From: Deltaproteobacteria bacterium RIFCSPLOWO2_02_FULL_57_26
Lineage (GTDB): Bacteria > Desulfobacterota > Binatia > UBA9968
Length of the DNA stretch: 13,780 bases
NCBI GenBank assembly: GCA_001798455.1
Contig: MGSI01000031.1
Coordinates: forward strand, 1 to 13,780
Reading direction: 5' to 3'
The notes below the pieces were generated by a model. That model searched no databases. It worked only from the letters and a program-made list of their open reading frames with translations, and was not told where the DNA came from. Within the stretch, counting starts at the first letter, position 1. Each line of letters begins with the position of its first letter. Of the stretch, positions 1 to 7,577 are shown one piece after another. A program made the translations under genes and the position numbers.

Positions 1-8
1 ATCGCTCC

Positions 9-548
9 TTAATTCGAAATTTTCAGAGCGACGCCAAGAGGTAATGCTTTATCACCGACACTCAAAGCCGTTCCTAATCTGGATACCTCCCAAGATGGGA
101 CAGGTTCTTTCGAGAGTCCTTCCTTCGCCGCGACACCCGAGGTGCCGGCTTTTTCCGATTTGATGAGGTATTTCACATTATTCCCGTCGCGAACAGTCAC
201 AGATAGAACCACTTCTTTTCCTTCTGCTGTGGGCACTGTCTGAATCGCGGCAATTTGATTGGAGGCTGTTGTCTTATTCACTGTATCTAAATACATCCAC
301 CAGAAGGACGCAATAAACGCGACAAGTACCAACCAGGCATACTGACCTACCCTTTTCTGCCTTTTCAAAGATCGAGCTCTCTGTAGATCGAAGAAGGTGC
401 GGTAAGTCTGCCTTTCGGCTGCCAATCTCTTAGCAGGATCTTGCTCTGACGAACTTTCAGGCTGGTCAAATGAAAGTCCGATACTGTTCAATATCATGCC
501 TACGATCACCAACGCTAACGGGACGGCGATCACCAAAAGAGGATTCAT
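9..548 (-). CDS. hypothetical two-helix membrane protein
   Basis: I do not recognise this protein. The 179-residue product has a hydrophobic N-terminal helix (about residues 3-25), a charged stretch (about 36-66) rich in Arg and Lys, a second helix (about 69-88) with a WW pair, and a C-terminal region of about 90 residues with beta-like segments (EVVLSVTVR, VKYLIK). The basic loop between the helices suggests it lies in the cytoplasm, with the C-terminal part outside the inner membrane. I chose the ATG at 548 because AAGGAGAG lies just upstream at normal spacing and the protein then begins directly with the helix (MNPLLVIAV); an upstream in-frame start at 620 would add 24 residues with no comparable site. 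The stop is at 9-11, so the gene is complete. Its upstream neighbour on this strand, mpl, is 337 bases away and probably in a separate unit. Function unknown. Confidence 0.65.
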   Translation of the reverse strand: MNPLLVIAVPLALVIVGMILNSIGLSFDQPESSSEQDPAKRLAAERQTYRTFFDLQRARSLKRQKRVGQYAWLVLVAFIASFWWMYLDTVNKTTASNQIAAIQTVPTAEGKEVVLSVTVRDGNNVKYLIKSEKAGTSGVAAKEGLSKEPVPSWEVSRLGTALSVGDKALPLGVALKISN

Positions 549-885
549 GATTCTCTCCTTTTTCAGGCCCTTGATAGCCTTTAGATTTCGGAAGAGGGAG
601 GTGGCAGGTCCTAAAATCAATACATTCGTTGTAAACCCGGAGCCGAAGTCCTTGCCACCGTTTAAACTCGTGTTCTGCCCTTTCTCCTCTTACGCGCCTA
701 AGATGAAGAATAAAGTATGAACAGAGCCCGTGCGGTTCTGCTCTGTCCGGTGGCCCCTCGAGGCTCTCGAAGGCAGGCTGGCACGGTGTGAGTGAGGGCC
801 GTTCATAAGTTGTCGGTCTCTGAGCCGAAAAGCTAGTCCCGATCATTCGTTTGTGCAATCAATTTTACGAAATTTCCCAATCGGA
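549..885. other. gene-free spacer between mpl and the membrane protein gene
   Basis: No convincing coding region is visible in these 337 bases. They hold the Shine-Dalgarno of the leftward gene, a hairpin at 721-746, and a second imperfect hairpin around 757-773 (TCGAG pairing with CTCGA). I compared it by eye with the hallmark sequences of tmRNA, RNase P RNA and the SRP RNA and found none. A leftward promoter for the gene at 548 must lie here, but I see no good pair of hexamers. Confidence 0.5.
721..746 (-). terminator. possible terminator of the ldcA-mpl operon
   Basis: A perfect 7-bp stem (ACAGAGC pairing with GCTCTGT) encloses a 12-base loop. Read on the minus strand it is followed by a moderately T-rich run (TCATACTTTATTCTTC), about 140 bases after the mpl stop. 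The stem is short and the T run is interrupted, so this is a weak intrinsic terminator at best. It could instead be part of a structured RNA. Confidence 0.3.
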
Positions 886-2316
886 TCAAGCGGTCTTCTG
901 TTCCAATGCCTTTATAATCTTTTCCTGCACGCCGTCGAAGCCGCCGTTCGACATGACCAGGATGATATCGCCGGATCTTACCTGGTCTGCCACGTAGCCC
1001 GGAATCTCGCTTGCCATCTCAATGAACACGGCCTGATGGTCTCCGTGTAGACGATTAATCTCTTCGACGATAGCGGGGGGCGAGAGGCGCTCATCCTCCG
1101 GGATCTTCTCCGGTTGGTACACCCCGGCCACAACCACGCGGTCGGCAGTGGCCAAGGCTGGAGGGAATTCGCGCTGGAAAATCCGCCTCCTGCTGGTGTT
1201 GCTTCTGGGTTCGAAGACGGCCCAGAGCCTGCGGCCGGGGTAAGCTGCCCGAACGGCCTCGACAGTCTCTTTGACCGCCGTGGGATGATGAGCGAAATCA
1301 TCGATAACCGTTATTCCGTTAACCTCCCCTTTGACTTCCTGCCTCCGCTTGACCCCAGAAAAACTTGCCAGCGCGCCCCGCAGGGCCGCTCGGTCTATCC
1401 CCAACTCTCTGGCCATGGCGTATACGGCCATGGCATTGTTTACGTTGTGCCGTCCCATGAGCGGGATCTCCACGGTCCCTTCAGAAATCCCCTTGTAGCG
1501 TGGCTCAAACAAGCTTCGGCCCTCCCGCACACACACATTGCTTGCCTCCCAATCCCTTCGTGCTCCTTCACCATAGAACGTCACGGGACAACGGGCGGGC
1601 TCCGCAACCTCCAAAGCGGCTGCATATTCGTTGCAAACCAAAAGGCTCCCTGAAGAGGGGATAAGCTCCACCAGGCTTCGGAACGCGGCCTTCAGGTGCT
1701 CCAAGTCACGGTAAATGTCCGCATGGTCAAACTCGACGCTGGTCAGGATCACTTTCTCTGGCCTGTAGTGCAAAAACTTCGGCCCTTTATCGAAAAAAGC
1801 GCTGTCGTACTCATCCCCTTCCAGCACGACCCAACCCCCCTCCCCATACCGGAACCCGGTATCGAAGTTGAGGGGGATGCCGCCGACAAAAAAACTCGGA
1901 TCCCATCCTACCTTCGCTAAAACCCATGCGAGCAAGGCGGTCGTCGTGGTCTTGCCATGCGTCCCCACGACGACGATCGATCTCTTCGAGCCGATCAAAA
2001 ACCTGCCCAGCGCCTGGGGAAAAGAGAGATAAGGAATCCCCAGATCCAGAACCGATTGAACTTCAGGATTGTTTCTGGAGACCGCATTGCCGATCACAAC
2101 GAGATCGGGTCGCCGGACGAGATGCTTCACGCTATACCCCGCAAGCACCTCAATCCCTAACCTGCCGAGATAGGTGCTCATCGGAGGATAGCTATTTTGA
2201 TCCGATCCGCTCACCCGATATCCCTGAGACTGGAGCAATCCGGCAAGAGAGGCCATTCCTACGCCACAGATGGCAATAAGGTAAACGTGATCCCCGGGCC
2301 TTAATTGACCGCTCAT
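886..2316 (-). CDS. mpl: UDP-MurNAc:L-Ala-gamma-D-Glu-meso-DAP ligase
   Basis: Mpl is a cytoplasmic, ATP-dependent ligase that attaches recycled L-Ala-gamma-D-Glu-meso-DAP tripeptide to UDP-MurNAc, saving de novo synthesis. The 476-residue protein has the three Mur-ligase parts: a UDP-binding Rossmann domain (about 9-105), a central ATPase with P-loop GTHGKTT (118-124), and a C-terminal domain with GRHNVNNAMA (288-297), DDFAHHP (339-345) and FEPRSNTSRR (368-377). EGDEYDSAFFDK (166-177) and EFDHADIY (195-202) are characteristic of Mpl rather than MurC, and the length is near the family norm. The ATG overlaps the stop of the upstream hydrolase gene as ATGA (2313-2316); the Shine-Dalgarno is weak, so translational coupling is likely. 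It sits last in the ldcA-hydrolase-mpl operon, which fits recycling of LdcA's tripeptide product. Confidence 0.95.
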   Translation of the reverse strand: MSGQLRPGDHVYLIAICGVGMASLAGLLQSQGYRVSGSDQNSYPPMSTYLGRLGIEVLAGYSVKHLVRRPDLVVIGNAVSRNNPEVQSVLDLGIPYLSFPQALGRFLIGSKRSIVVVGTHGKTTTTALLAWVLAKVGWDPSFFVGGIPLNFDTGFRYGEGGWVVLEGDEYDSAFFDKGPKFLHYRPEKVILTSVEFDHADIYRDLEHLKAAFRSLVELIPSSGSLLVCNEYAAALEVAEPARCPVTFYGEGARRDWEASNVCVREGRSLFEPRYKGISEGTVEIPLMGRHNVNNAMAVYAMARELGIDRAALRGALASFSGVKRRQEVKGEVNGITVIDDFAHHPTAVKETVEAVRAAYPGRRLWAVFEPRSNTSRRRIFQREFPPALATADRVVVAGVYQPEKIPEDERLSPPAIVEEINRLHGDHQAVFIEMASEIPGYVADQVRSGDIILVMSNGGFDGVQEKIIKALEQKTA

Positions 2317-3440
2317 TCGAAAAGAGCCTTCATGATCAGATCATGGATGTAGGGGCGAAATGCCTTGATCTTATCCGTCGCGCGTGAAGGGTGCACCCGG
2401 TTGGAAAGAAGAATCACGTGGCAGTCCTTTTCGAGATCCCACCAGACCGATGTCCCGGTGAAACCTAAGTGGCCGATAGAGGAAGGCGAAAAATGGCTTC
2501 CGCTCGCAGAGTTTTCAGCGGAAGGAGTCTCCCAGCCCAGAGCGTAACTAGATCCCTTGACGGTTTCATCCCGGGTGACAAACTCCCGCATCAAGGGCGC
2601 GGGCAGAAAGGGATCCTCCCCTCTCAAGCAGCGGCTGAGGCGGCGCAACAGCAAATGGATGTCCCGCGCCGAAGAAAAAAGCCCAGCATGCCCTGCGACG
2701 CCACCCATGGCATAGGCATTGTCGTCATGAACTTCGCCGCAAAGAATTTTCCGGCGCCAGGGACAGTTCTCCGTCGGGGCGATCATCTCCTTGGCAGGCT
2801 GAAGGCGGCGCATCCGGAGCTGCGTCAGGTCCACGAAAGAGGTCGAGCGGAGCCCCGTGGGCTTGAAAATCTTATCCTGAGCGTAGCGATCGAGAGTCCA
2901 GCCGCTGATCTCCTCGACGACCTCGCCGAGCAGCATGAAACCGAGATCGCTGTAGAGACTCTGGGTTCCGGGCGGGCCGGCCGGCTTTTCCCGGTGGATG
3001 CACTCAAAAACGTAACTTTTGGCTGCCCTGCTCGCCACAAAATTGATCCTACCCTCTTTCTCGCCCTTTACGATATCTTCATAGTAGGGTTTCCAGGCAG
3101 GAAGACCCGAGCAGTGGGCCAACAGATGGCGAAAGGTGATATGGGTTTTGCCGAAGACACCGAAATTGGGGAAGAAGCGCGTCACCCGGTCCTCTAACCG
3201 GATCTTCCTTTCGCGCACCAACAACATCACCGCGATCGTGGTGGCTAAGGGTTTGGTCAGAGAGGCCAAATCAAAGATCGTGTCCAACTGCATCGGACTC
3301 TTTTCCGGAACCAGGGAGCGGCAACCAAGGGCGCGCTCCAAGACGATCTCATCGCCCCTGGCTACAAGAATCACAGCGCCCGGAAAAACACCCTGAGCTA
3401 CGGCCTCTTTGAAGGCCTCTTCAACCGGATGAAATACCAT
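2313..3440 (-). CDS. serine hydrolase, class C beta-lactamase/CubicO family
   Basis: This is an active-site serine hydrolase of the family that includes class C beta-lactamases, low-molecular-weight PBPs and esterases. The three motifs are present: SLTK (60-63, nucleophile Ser60 and Lys63), YSD (163-165) in place of the usual YxN, and HLGFTGT (324-330) in the position of the KTG box. A GEVHDDNA stretch (235-242) followed by GGVAGHAGLFSSA is typical of the CubicO-like branch. At 375 residues it is a normal length, but the start MVFHPVEEAF has no signal peptide or membrane helix, which points to the cytoplasm. It begins 7 bases after ldcA and overlaps mpl by 4. From this context I infer action on a muropeptide or related cell-wall fragment; it may equally be an amidase or esterase. 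Beta-lactam resistance is not implied. Confidence 0.85.
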   Translation of the reverse strand: MVFHPVEEAFKEAVAQGVFPGAVILVARGDEIVLERALGCRSLVPEKSPMQLDTIFDLASLTKPLATTIAVMLLVRERKIRLEDRVTRFFPNFGVFGKTHITFRHLLAHCSGLPAWKPYYEDIVKGEKEGRINFVASRAAKSYVFECIHREKPAGPPGTQSLYSDLGFMLLGEVVEEISGWTLDRYAQDKIFKPTGLRSTSFVDLTQLRMRRLQPAKEMIAPTENCPWRRKILCGEVHDDNAYAMGGVAGHAGLFSSARDIHLLLRRLSRCLRGEDPFLPAPLMREFVTRDETVKGSSYALGWETPSAENSASGSHFSPSSIGHLGFTGTSVWWDLEKDCHVILLSNRVHPSRATDKIKAFRPYIHDLIMKALFE

Positions 3441-3447
3441 ATCGGTC

Positions 3448-4359
3448 TTATGCCACCGGAGATTCTAACAGAGAAAGCACGCCGGTTCTTCCATCCAGGG
3501 CCATCTTCACACCGAAGGGAAGCAACAGATTTTCTTCGCCATGACCGGCGGGAAATCCCGCAACCACCGGATAGGGCGCATCGTGAAAGAGTTCCTCAAT
3601 GATCTCCCTGAAGCCCCGCCCCCCCTCCGGTTCGCAGTCGGTGAAGCTGCCGAATAGGACTCCGGCAAGCCCGCTCAGCTTTCCAGCCATGCGGAGGTGA
3701 GTCAGCATCCGCTCAATCCGGTACGGCTTCTCCCCGACGTCCTCGAGAAAGAGAAGCTTGCCGCTCGTATCGATCTCGTATGGGGTGCCGAGAGTGGTCA
3801 CGAGGATGGAGAGGCACCCGCCCATCATCTCCGCCCGCGCCACGCCGGGACGGACCGTCCAGCCCGCCTCCACCTCCCACCGGCGTTTTTCACCCAGAAG
3901 GGTGCCCCAAAAAAAATCTGCGCTCCGCCCTTCCAGACCCCGGGCCAGCTCCATCGCTACCATGGGACCATGAAACGTCACCATGCCGCATCTTTGCAGA
4001 AACCAGTTTAACAGGATACTCACATCGCTGTAGCCGACGAAGATTTTCGGGTTGCGATTGAGCTCCTCCGCGTCCAGGTAAGGCAAGAGCTGAATCGAAC
4101 CAAAACCGCCGCGGGCACAGAAGACTCCGCTTATATCCTGCCGCCTAAAAAATTCTCGCAAGGCTTTCGCCCTCTCCGCTTCATCCCCCGCCAAATACCC
4201 CTTCTGCTCACGGATCGCTTGGGCCAGCTCGACCCTGAAACCCGCGCGCTGAACCGCCTCCACCCCCGTGCTAAGCCGGCCCTCATCCACGCATCCGGCC
4301 GGCGCCAATACGGCAATCTTCCCTCCTCTGCTTAAGGGATGAGGCTTACGCACCGCCAA
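3448..4359 (-). CDS. ldcA: LD-carboxypeptidase (peptidase family S66)
   Basis: LdcA removes the terminal D-Ala from cytoplasmic murein tetrapeptides, giving the tripeptide that Mpl reuses. The catalytic triad is visible: Ser111 in GYSDVS, Glu206 in FLEDVGE and His273 in PAGHGEEN; RGGFG (83-87) is also typical. I start translation at TTG 4359, giving 303 residues, because AAAGGAGG lies 8 bases upstream and the family's opening motif (GGKIAVLAPAG) then falls near residue 12. A GTG at 4353 is a second choice. The open frame continues to an ATG at 4503, but those 48 extra residues look unlike the family and run across a perfect DnaA box, so I regard them as non-coding. It is first in the recycling operon and diverges from the DUF507 pair. 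Confidence 0.92.
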   Translation of the reverse strand: MAVRKPHPLSRGGKIAVLAPAGCVDEGRLSTGVEAVQRAGFRVELAQAIREQKGYLAGDEAERAKALREFFRRQDISGVFCARGGFGSIQLLPYLDAEELNRNPKIFVGYSDVSILLNWFLQRCGMVTFHGPMVAMELARGLEGRSADFFWGTLLGEKRRWEVEAGWTVRPGVARAEMMGGCLSILVTTLGTPYEIDTSGKLLFLEDVGEKPYRIERMLTHLRMAGKLSGLAGVLFGSFTDCEPEGGRGFREIIEELFHDAPYPVVAGFPAGHGEENLLLPFGVKMALDGRTGVLSLLESPVA

Positions 4360-4367
4360 CCGCTCCG

Positions 4368-4375
4368 CCTCCTTT
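4368..4375 (-). promoter_or_regulatory. Shine-Dalgarno that sets the ldcA start
   Basis: AAAGGAGG on the minus strand lies 8 bases before TTG 4359 and 14 before GTG 4353. It favours the TTG and argues against the upstream ATG at 4503. Confidence 0.7.
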
Positions 4376-4412
4376 CTCTCGCGAGAAATGCCGCGGCCGG
4401 CCTCTGTCCGGT

Positions 4413-4421
4413 TGTGGATAA
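4413..4421 (-). promoter_or_regulatory. perfect DnaA box (minus orientation)
   Basis: The minus strand reads TTATCCACA, the strong E. coli DnaA-box consensus. It lies 54 bases upstream of the chosen ldcA start. That the sequence matches is seen directly; that DnaA binds here is inference. Confidence 0.5.
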
Positions 4422-4567
4422 CTTCCTCGTGCCGCCTCCCGGACTTTGTCTTCCAGGTACCCCGCCATGCCGGCATCTTCTCAAAAAGGCTTTGGCAGCA
4501 CAAGCGATATTTTGCCCGTGCACGGCTCTCGCAGCCGCTTCGACCCGGGTCGCAATCTATTCGGTGG

Positions 4568-4597
4568 TTGACTTCGTGGTGCAGGACCGGTAAGAAT
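4568..4597 (+). promoter_or_regulatory. possible promoter for the DUF507 pair
   Basis: TTGACT (4568-4573) is separated by 18 bases from AAGAAT (4592-4597, 4 of 6 matches to TATAAT). The -10 is weak. It would start RNA about 75 bases before the first DUF507 gene. Confidence 0.3.
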
Positions 4598-4650
4598 CAC
4601 CGTGGCGCCGCACAGCTGGTGCTACGTCAGTACACAGGGTCTTCTCAGAA

Positions 4651-4671
4651 TTATCCACAGACTTTTCCACA
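4651..4671 (+). promoter_or_regulatory. pair of DnaA boxes upstream of the first DUF507 gene
   Basis: TTATCCACA (4651-4659, perfect) and TTTTCCACA (4663-4671, one change but within the relaxed TTWTNCACA pattern) lie in the same orientation, 12 bases apart start to start. The second ends 4 bases before the ATG at 4676, where a Shine-Dalgarno would normally be; none is visible. Bound DnaA here would probably affect transcription of the downstream gene. Confidence 0.5.
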
Positions 4672-4675
4672 GCCC

Positions 4676-4960
4676 ATGAAAATCAAGCCAGGACAGATCG
4701 AGAGACTCGTTGGCCAACTCCTGAAGACCTACCGAGTCGACGAACTAATGGTTTCGAAAGCCGCTGAGGGCGAGATTCGGACCAAGATCGGTGAGATCAT
4801 TGCGCAAAATTTTCACGAGGAGGAAGCGATCGAGGATGAGGCGCGCAAGATGTTGGCTTCCCATGCGGGGCAAGTCAAAGAGGTCAAGGAGATGGATTCT
4901 TACAAGATGTTCATCCTCATCAAGCAGAAACTGGCGCAAAAAAGAGGGTTTATCCTGTGA
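4676..4960 (+). CDS. DUF507 family protein, first copy
   Basis: This 94-residue acidic, helix-rich protein resembles the DUF507 family, whose molecular function is unknown to me. It starts MKIKPGQIERLVGQLL and contains the basic and acidic helical pattern of the family, ending with an IKQKLAQKRGFIL tail in the place where the second copy has YRKYLEEEL. No signal peptide or membrane segment is present, so it is likely cytoplasmic. I chose ATG 4676 because similarity to the second copy begins there; the open frame upstream is probably non-coding. There is no visible Shine-Dalgarno, and a DnaA-like box lies just before the start. Its last bases overlap the second copy as GTGA, so the two are almost certainly cotranscribed and translationally coupled. 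Confidence 0.8.
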   Translation: MKIKPGQIERLVGQLLKTYRVDELMVSKAAEGEIRTKIGEIIAQNFHEEEAIEDEARKMLASHAGQVKEVKEMDSYKMFILIKQKLAQKRGFIL

Positions 4961-5232
4961 GCCGACTATCGGAAGACCGCATCTCCCATCTCGCTCACCT
5001 GATCCTCGACGGCTTGTGGAAGGACGACCTGGCGGATTTCCCCAACGAGGGCCGGGCCCTTGCCGAGACCAAGAGAATTTTGCACGAGTTTTTCGGCCGC
5101 GAAGAGCGTCTGGACGAAACGGTGCGTAAAAAAATCCAATCCCTTTCCCGCGCCGTCCCCCAGGGGAGCCGGGAGTGGGATGTCCTTTACCGAAAGTACC
5201 TCGAGGAGGAACTCAAAAAACACAGGACTTAG
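4957..5232 (+). CDS. DUF507 family protein, second copy
   Basis: A 91-residue protein that I recognise as DUF507: it starts MSRLSEDRISHLAHLILDGL and carries the family-like segments EGRALAETKRILHEFF, SLSRAVPQGSREWDVLYRKY and EEEL. It begins at GTG 4957, overlapping the stop of the first copy (GTGA, 4957-4960). It is predicted to be a soluble helical protein. The two copies are diverged: the second has a longer conserved tail, the first a different C-terminus, so they may form a heteromer. They lie 223 bases upstream of groES, which has its own likely promoter. Function is unknown; linkage to groESL is suggestive only. Confidence 0.88.
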   Translation: MSRLSEDRISHLAHLILDGLWKDDLADFPNEGRALAETKRILHEFFGREERLDETVRKKIQSLSRAVPQGSREWDVLYRKYLEEELKKHRT

Positions 5233-5249
5233 CCTCGCGCTCCGATATC

Positions 5250-5307
5250 CGCCGTTTATAGCGGGAGGTGGACGGACCCGGGAACGGGTCAGGGAGACGG
5301 CGGTCTC
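5250..5307 (+). other. run of three short hairpins after the DUF507 pair
   Basis: Three inverted repeats follow one another: CCGC pairing with GCGG around 5250-5265, GACCCG/CGGGTC with a GGAA tetraloop (5275-5290), and GAGAC/GTCTC with a GGCG loop (5294-5307). None is followed by a T run, so they do not look like intrinsic terminators. They may mark the processed 3' end of the DUF507 mRNA or protect it. Confidence 0.35.
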
Positions 5308-5337
5308 TTGACACACGCGATTTTGTGCTTAAATATT
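5308..5337 (+). promoter_or_regulatory. likely promoter of groES-groEL
   Basis: A perfect -35 TTGACA (5308-5313) is followed by AATATT (5332-5337, 18-base spacer) or TTAAAT (5329-5334, 15-base spacer), each 4 of 6 matches to TATAAT. I found no CIRCE operator (TTAGCACTC-N9-GAGTGCTAA) and no sigma-32 -10 (CCCCAT) in 5233-5455. The leader would be about 110 bases; it contains a CGCACG/CGTGCG inverted repeat (about 5345-5383). Confidence 0.45.
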
Positions 5338-5455
5338 ACTCGCTCGCACGGGATACTTATCTTGTATTTTCGCGCTGGCGTGCGGGTGTACCTAGATCGA
5401 TTTTATGTCTTCAATTTCAATAACTTACTGAAAAACACTTGAAAGGAGAAGCGAA

Positions 5456-5749
5456 GTGAAAATCAGGCCTCTGCAGGATCGGGTTATATTGAAGCGGATC
5501 GAAGAGGAAGAAAAAACCAAGGGGGGTATTATCATCCCGGATACGGCCAAAGAGAAACCCCAGGAGGGGCGAGTGGTGGCGGTCGGAAAGGGGAAAGTGA
5601 ACGAAGACGGCAAGATCACCCCGCTGGATGTCAAAGTCAATGACCGCGTGCTGTTCGGGAAATACTCAGGCTCAGAGATCAGTATCGACGGCGAAGAGCA
5701 CTTGATCATGCGCGAGGAGGACATCCTCGGTGTGATCGAAAACAAATAA
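5456..5749 (+). CDS. groES: co-chaperonin GroES (Hsp10)
   Basis: GroES caps the GroEL ring as a heptamer and controls release of folding substrates in the cytoplasm. The 97 residues match the family length and show the N-terminal MKIRPLQDRVILKR, the mobile-loop region EEEEKTKGGIIIPDTAKEKPQEG (about 17-39) with its GGI(I)IPD core, and the C-terminal VLFGKYSGSEI and DILGVIE segments. Translation starts at GTG 5456, set by AAAGGAG at 5442-5448. It leads the groES-groEL operon, with 27 bases between the two genes. Control by a vegetative-type promoter is likely from sequence, and no HrcA operator is seen. Confidence 0.98.
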   Translation: MKIRPLQDRVILKRIEEEEKTKGGIIIPDTAKEKPQEGRVVAVGKGKVNEDGKITPLDVKVNDRVLFGKYSGSEISIDGEEHLIMREEDILGVIENK

Positions 5750-5776
5750 ACGCACTATAGGTTAGGAGGAATCGAG

Positions 5777-7426
<1,650 letters not shown>

Positions 7427-7446
7427 GAACATTTGTTCGACCGAGG

Positions 7447-7491
7447 CGGCCCGCCCGACCCTTCTTCCAAGGGGAGGCGGGCCGTTTTTTT
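7447..7491 (+). terminator. intrinsic terminator after groEL
   Basis: A perfect 9-bp GC-rich stem (CGGCCCGCC at 7447-7455 with GGCGGGCCG at 7476-7484) contains a nested CCCTT/AAGGG helix and is followed by seven T residues (7485-7491). It starts 20 bases after the groEL stop. Confidence 0.95.
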
Positions 7492-7497
7492 CCTTTC

Positions 7498-7524
7498 TTG
7501 ACAAACCGGGGAAATTCATATAAT
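7498..7524 (+). promoter_or_regulatory. promoter of the ffh-rplS operon
   Basis: Both hexamers match the sigma-70 consensus perfectly: TTGACA (7498-7503) and TATAAT (7519-7524). The spacer is 15 bases, shorter than the optimal 17. It lies directly after the groEL terminator and about 50 bases before ffh, so position and sequence agree. Confidence 0.75.
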
Positions 7525-7577
7525 TTGGTCTCAGTCGATTTTTCCTTTAGAAAATAAATACTTAGCCTGCCCCGGAG

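Larger units (their letters stand above)
4360..4675. other. divergent intergenic region with DnaA boxes and palindromes
   Basis: These 316 bases separate the leftward recycling operon from the rightward DUF507-groESL genes, so they must hold promoters for both. They contain three DnaA-box-like 9-mers (listed separately) and three perfect palindromes: 4467-4476 (ATGCCGGCAT), 4516-4525 (CCGTGCACGG) and 4541-4552 (CGACCCGGGTCG). I see no long AT-rich stretch and no convincing gene. Confidence 0.6.

Noticed and set aside
466..858. 130-residue open frame on the minus strand in the mpl-downstream spacer
   Set aside because: It overlaps the better supported membrane-protein gene in another frame, has no ribosome site, and its sequence has no domain-like pattern.
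1114..1653. 179-residue plus-strand open frame inside mpl
   Set aside because: It is antisense to a fully motif-bearing gene and has no recognisable domain.
886..2316. MurC rather than Mpl
   Set aside because: EGDEYDSAFFDK, FDHADIY and FEPRSNTSRR are Mpl-type motifs, and ldcA is in the same operon.
2313..3440. An AmpC beta-lactamase resistance gene
   Set aside because: No signal peptide, motif 2 is YSD rather than YxN, motif 3 is HLGFTGT, and the context is peptidoglycan recycling.
4360..4503. 48-residue N-terminal extension of LdcA
   Set aside because: The family begins near GGKIAVLAP, the Shine-Dalgarno AAAGGAGG favours TTG 4359, and the extension covers a DnaA box.
4360..4675. A complete chromosomal origin of replication
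   Set aside because: Only three DnaA-like boxes, no AT-rich unwinding element, and no dnaA, dnaN, gyrB, rpmH or gidA nearby. The boxes themselves are kept as a finding.
5345..5383. CIRCE-like operator upstream of groES
   Set aside because: The repeat is only a 6-bp CGCACG/CGTGCG match with wide spacing and lacks the TTAGCACTC half-site.
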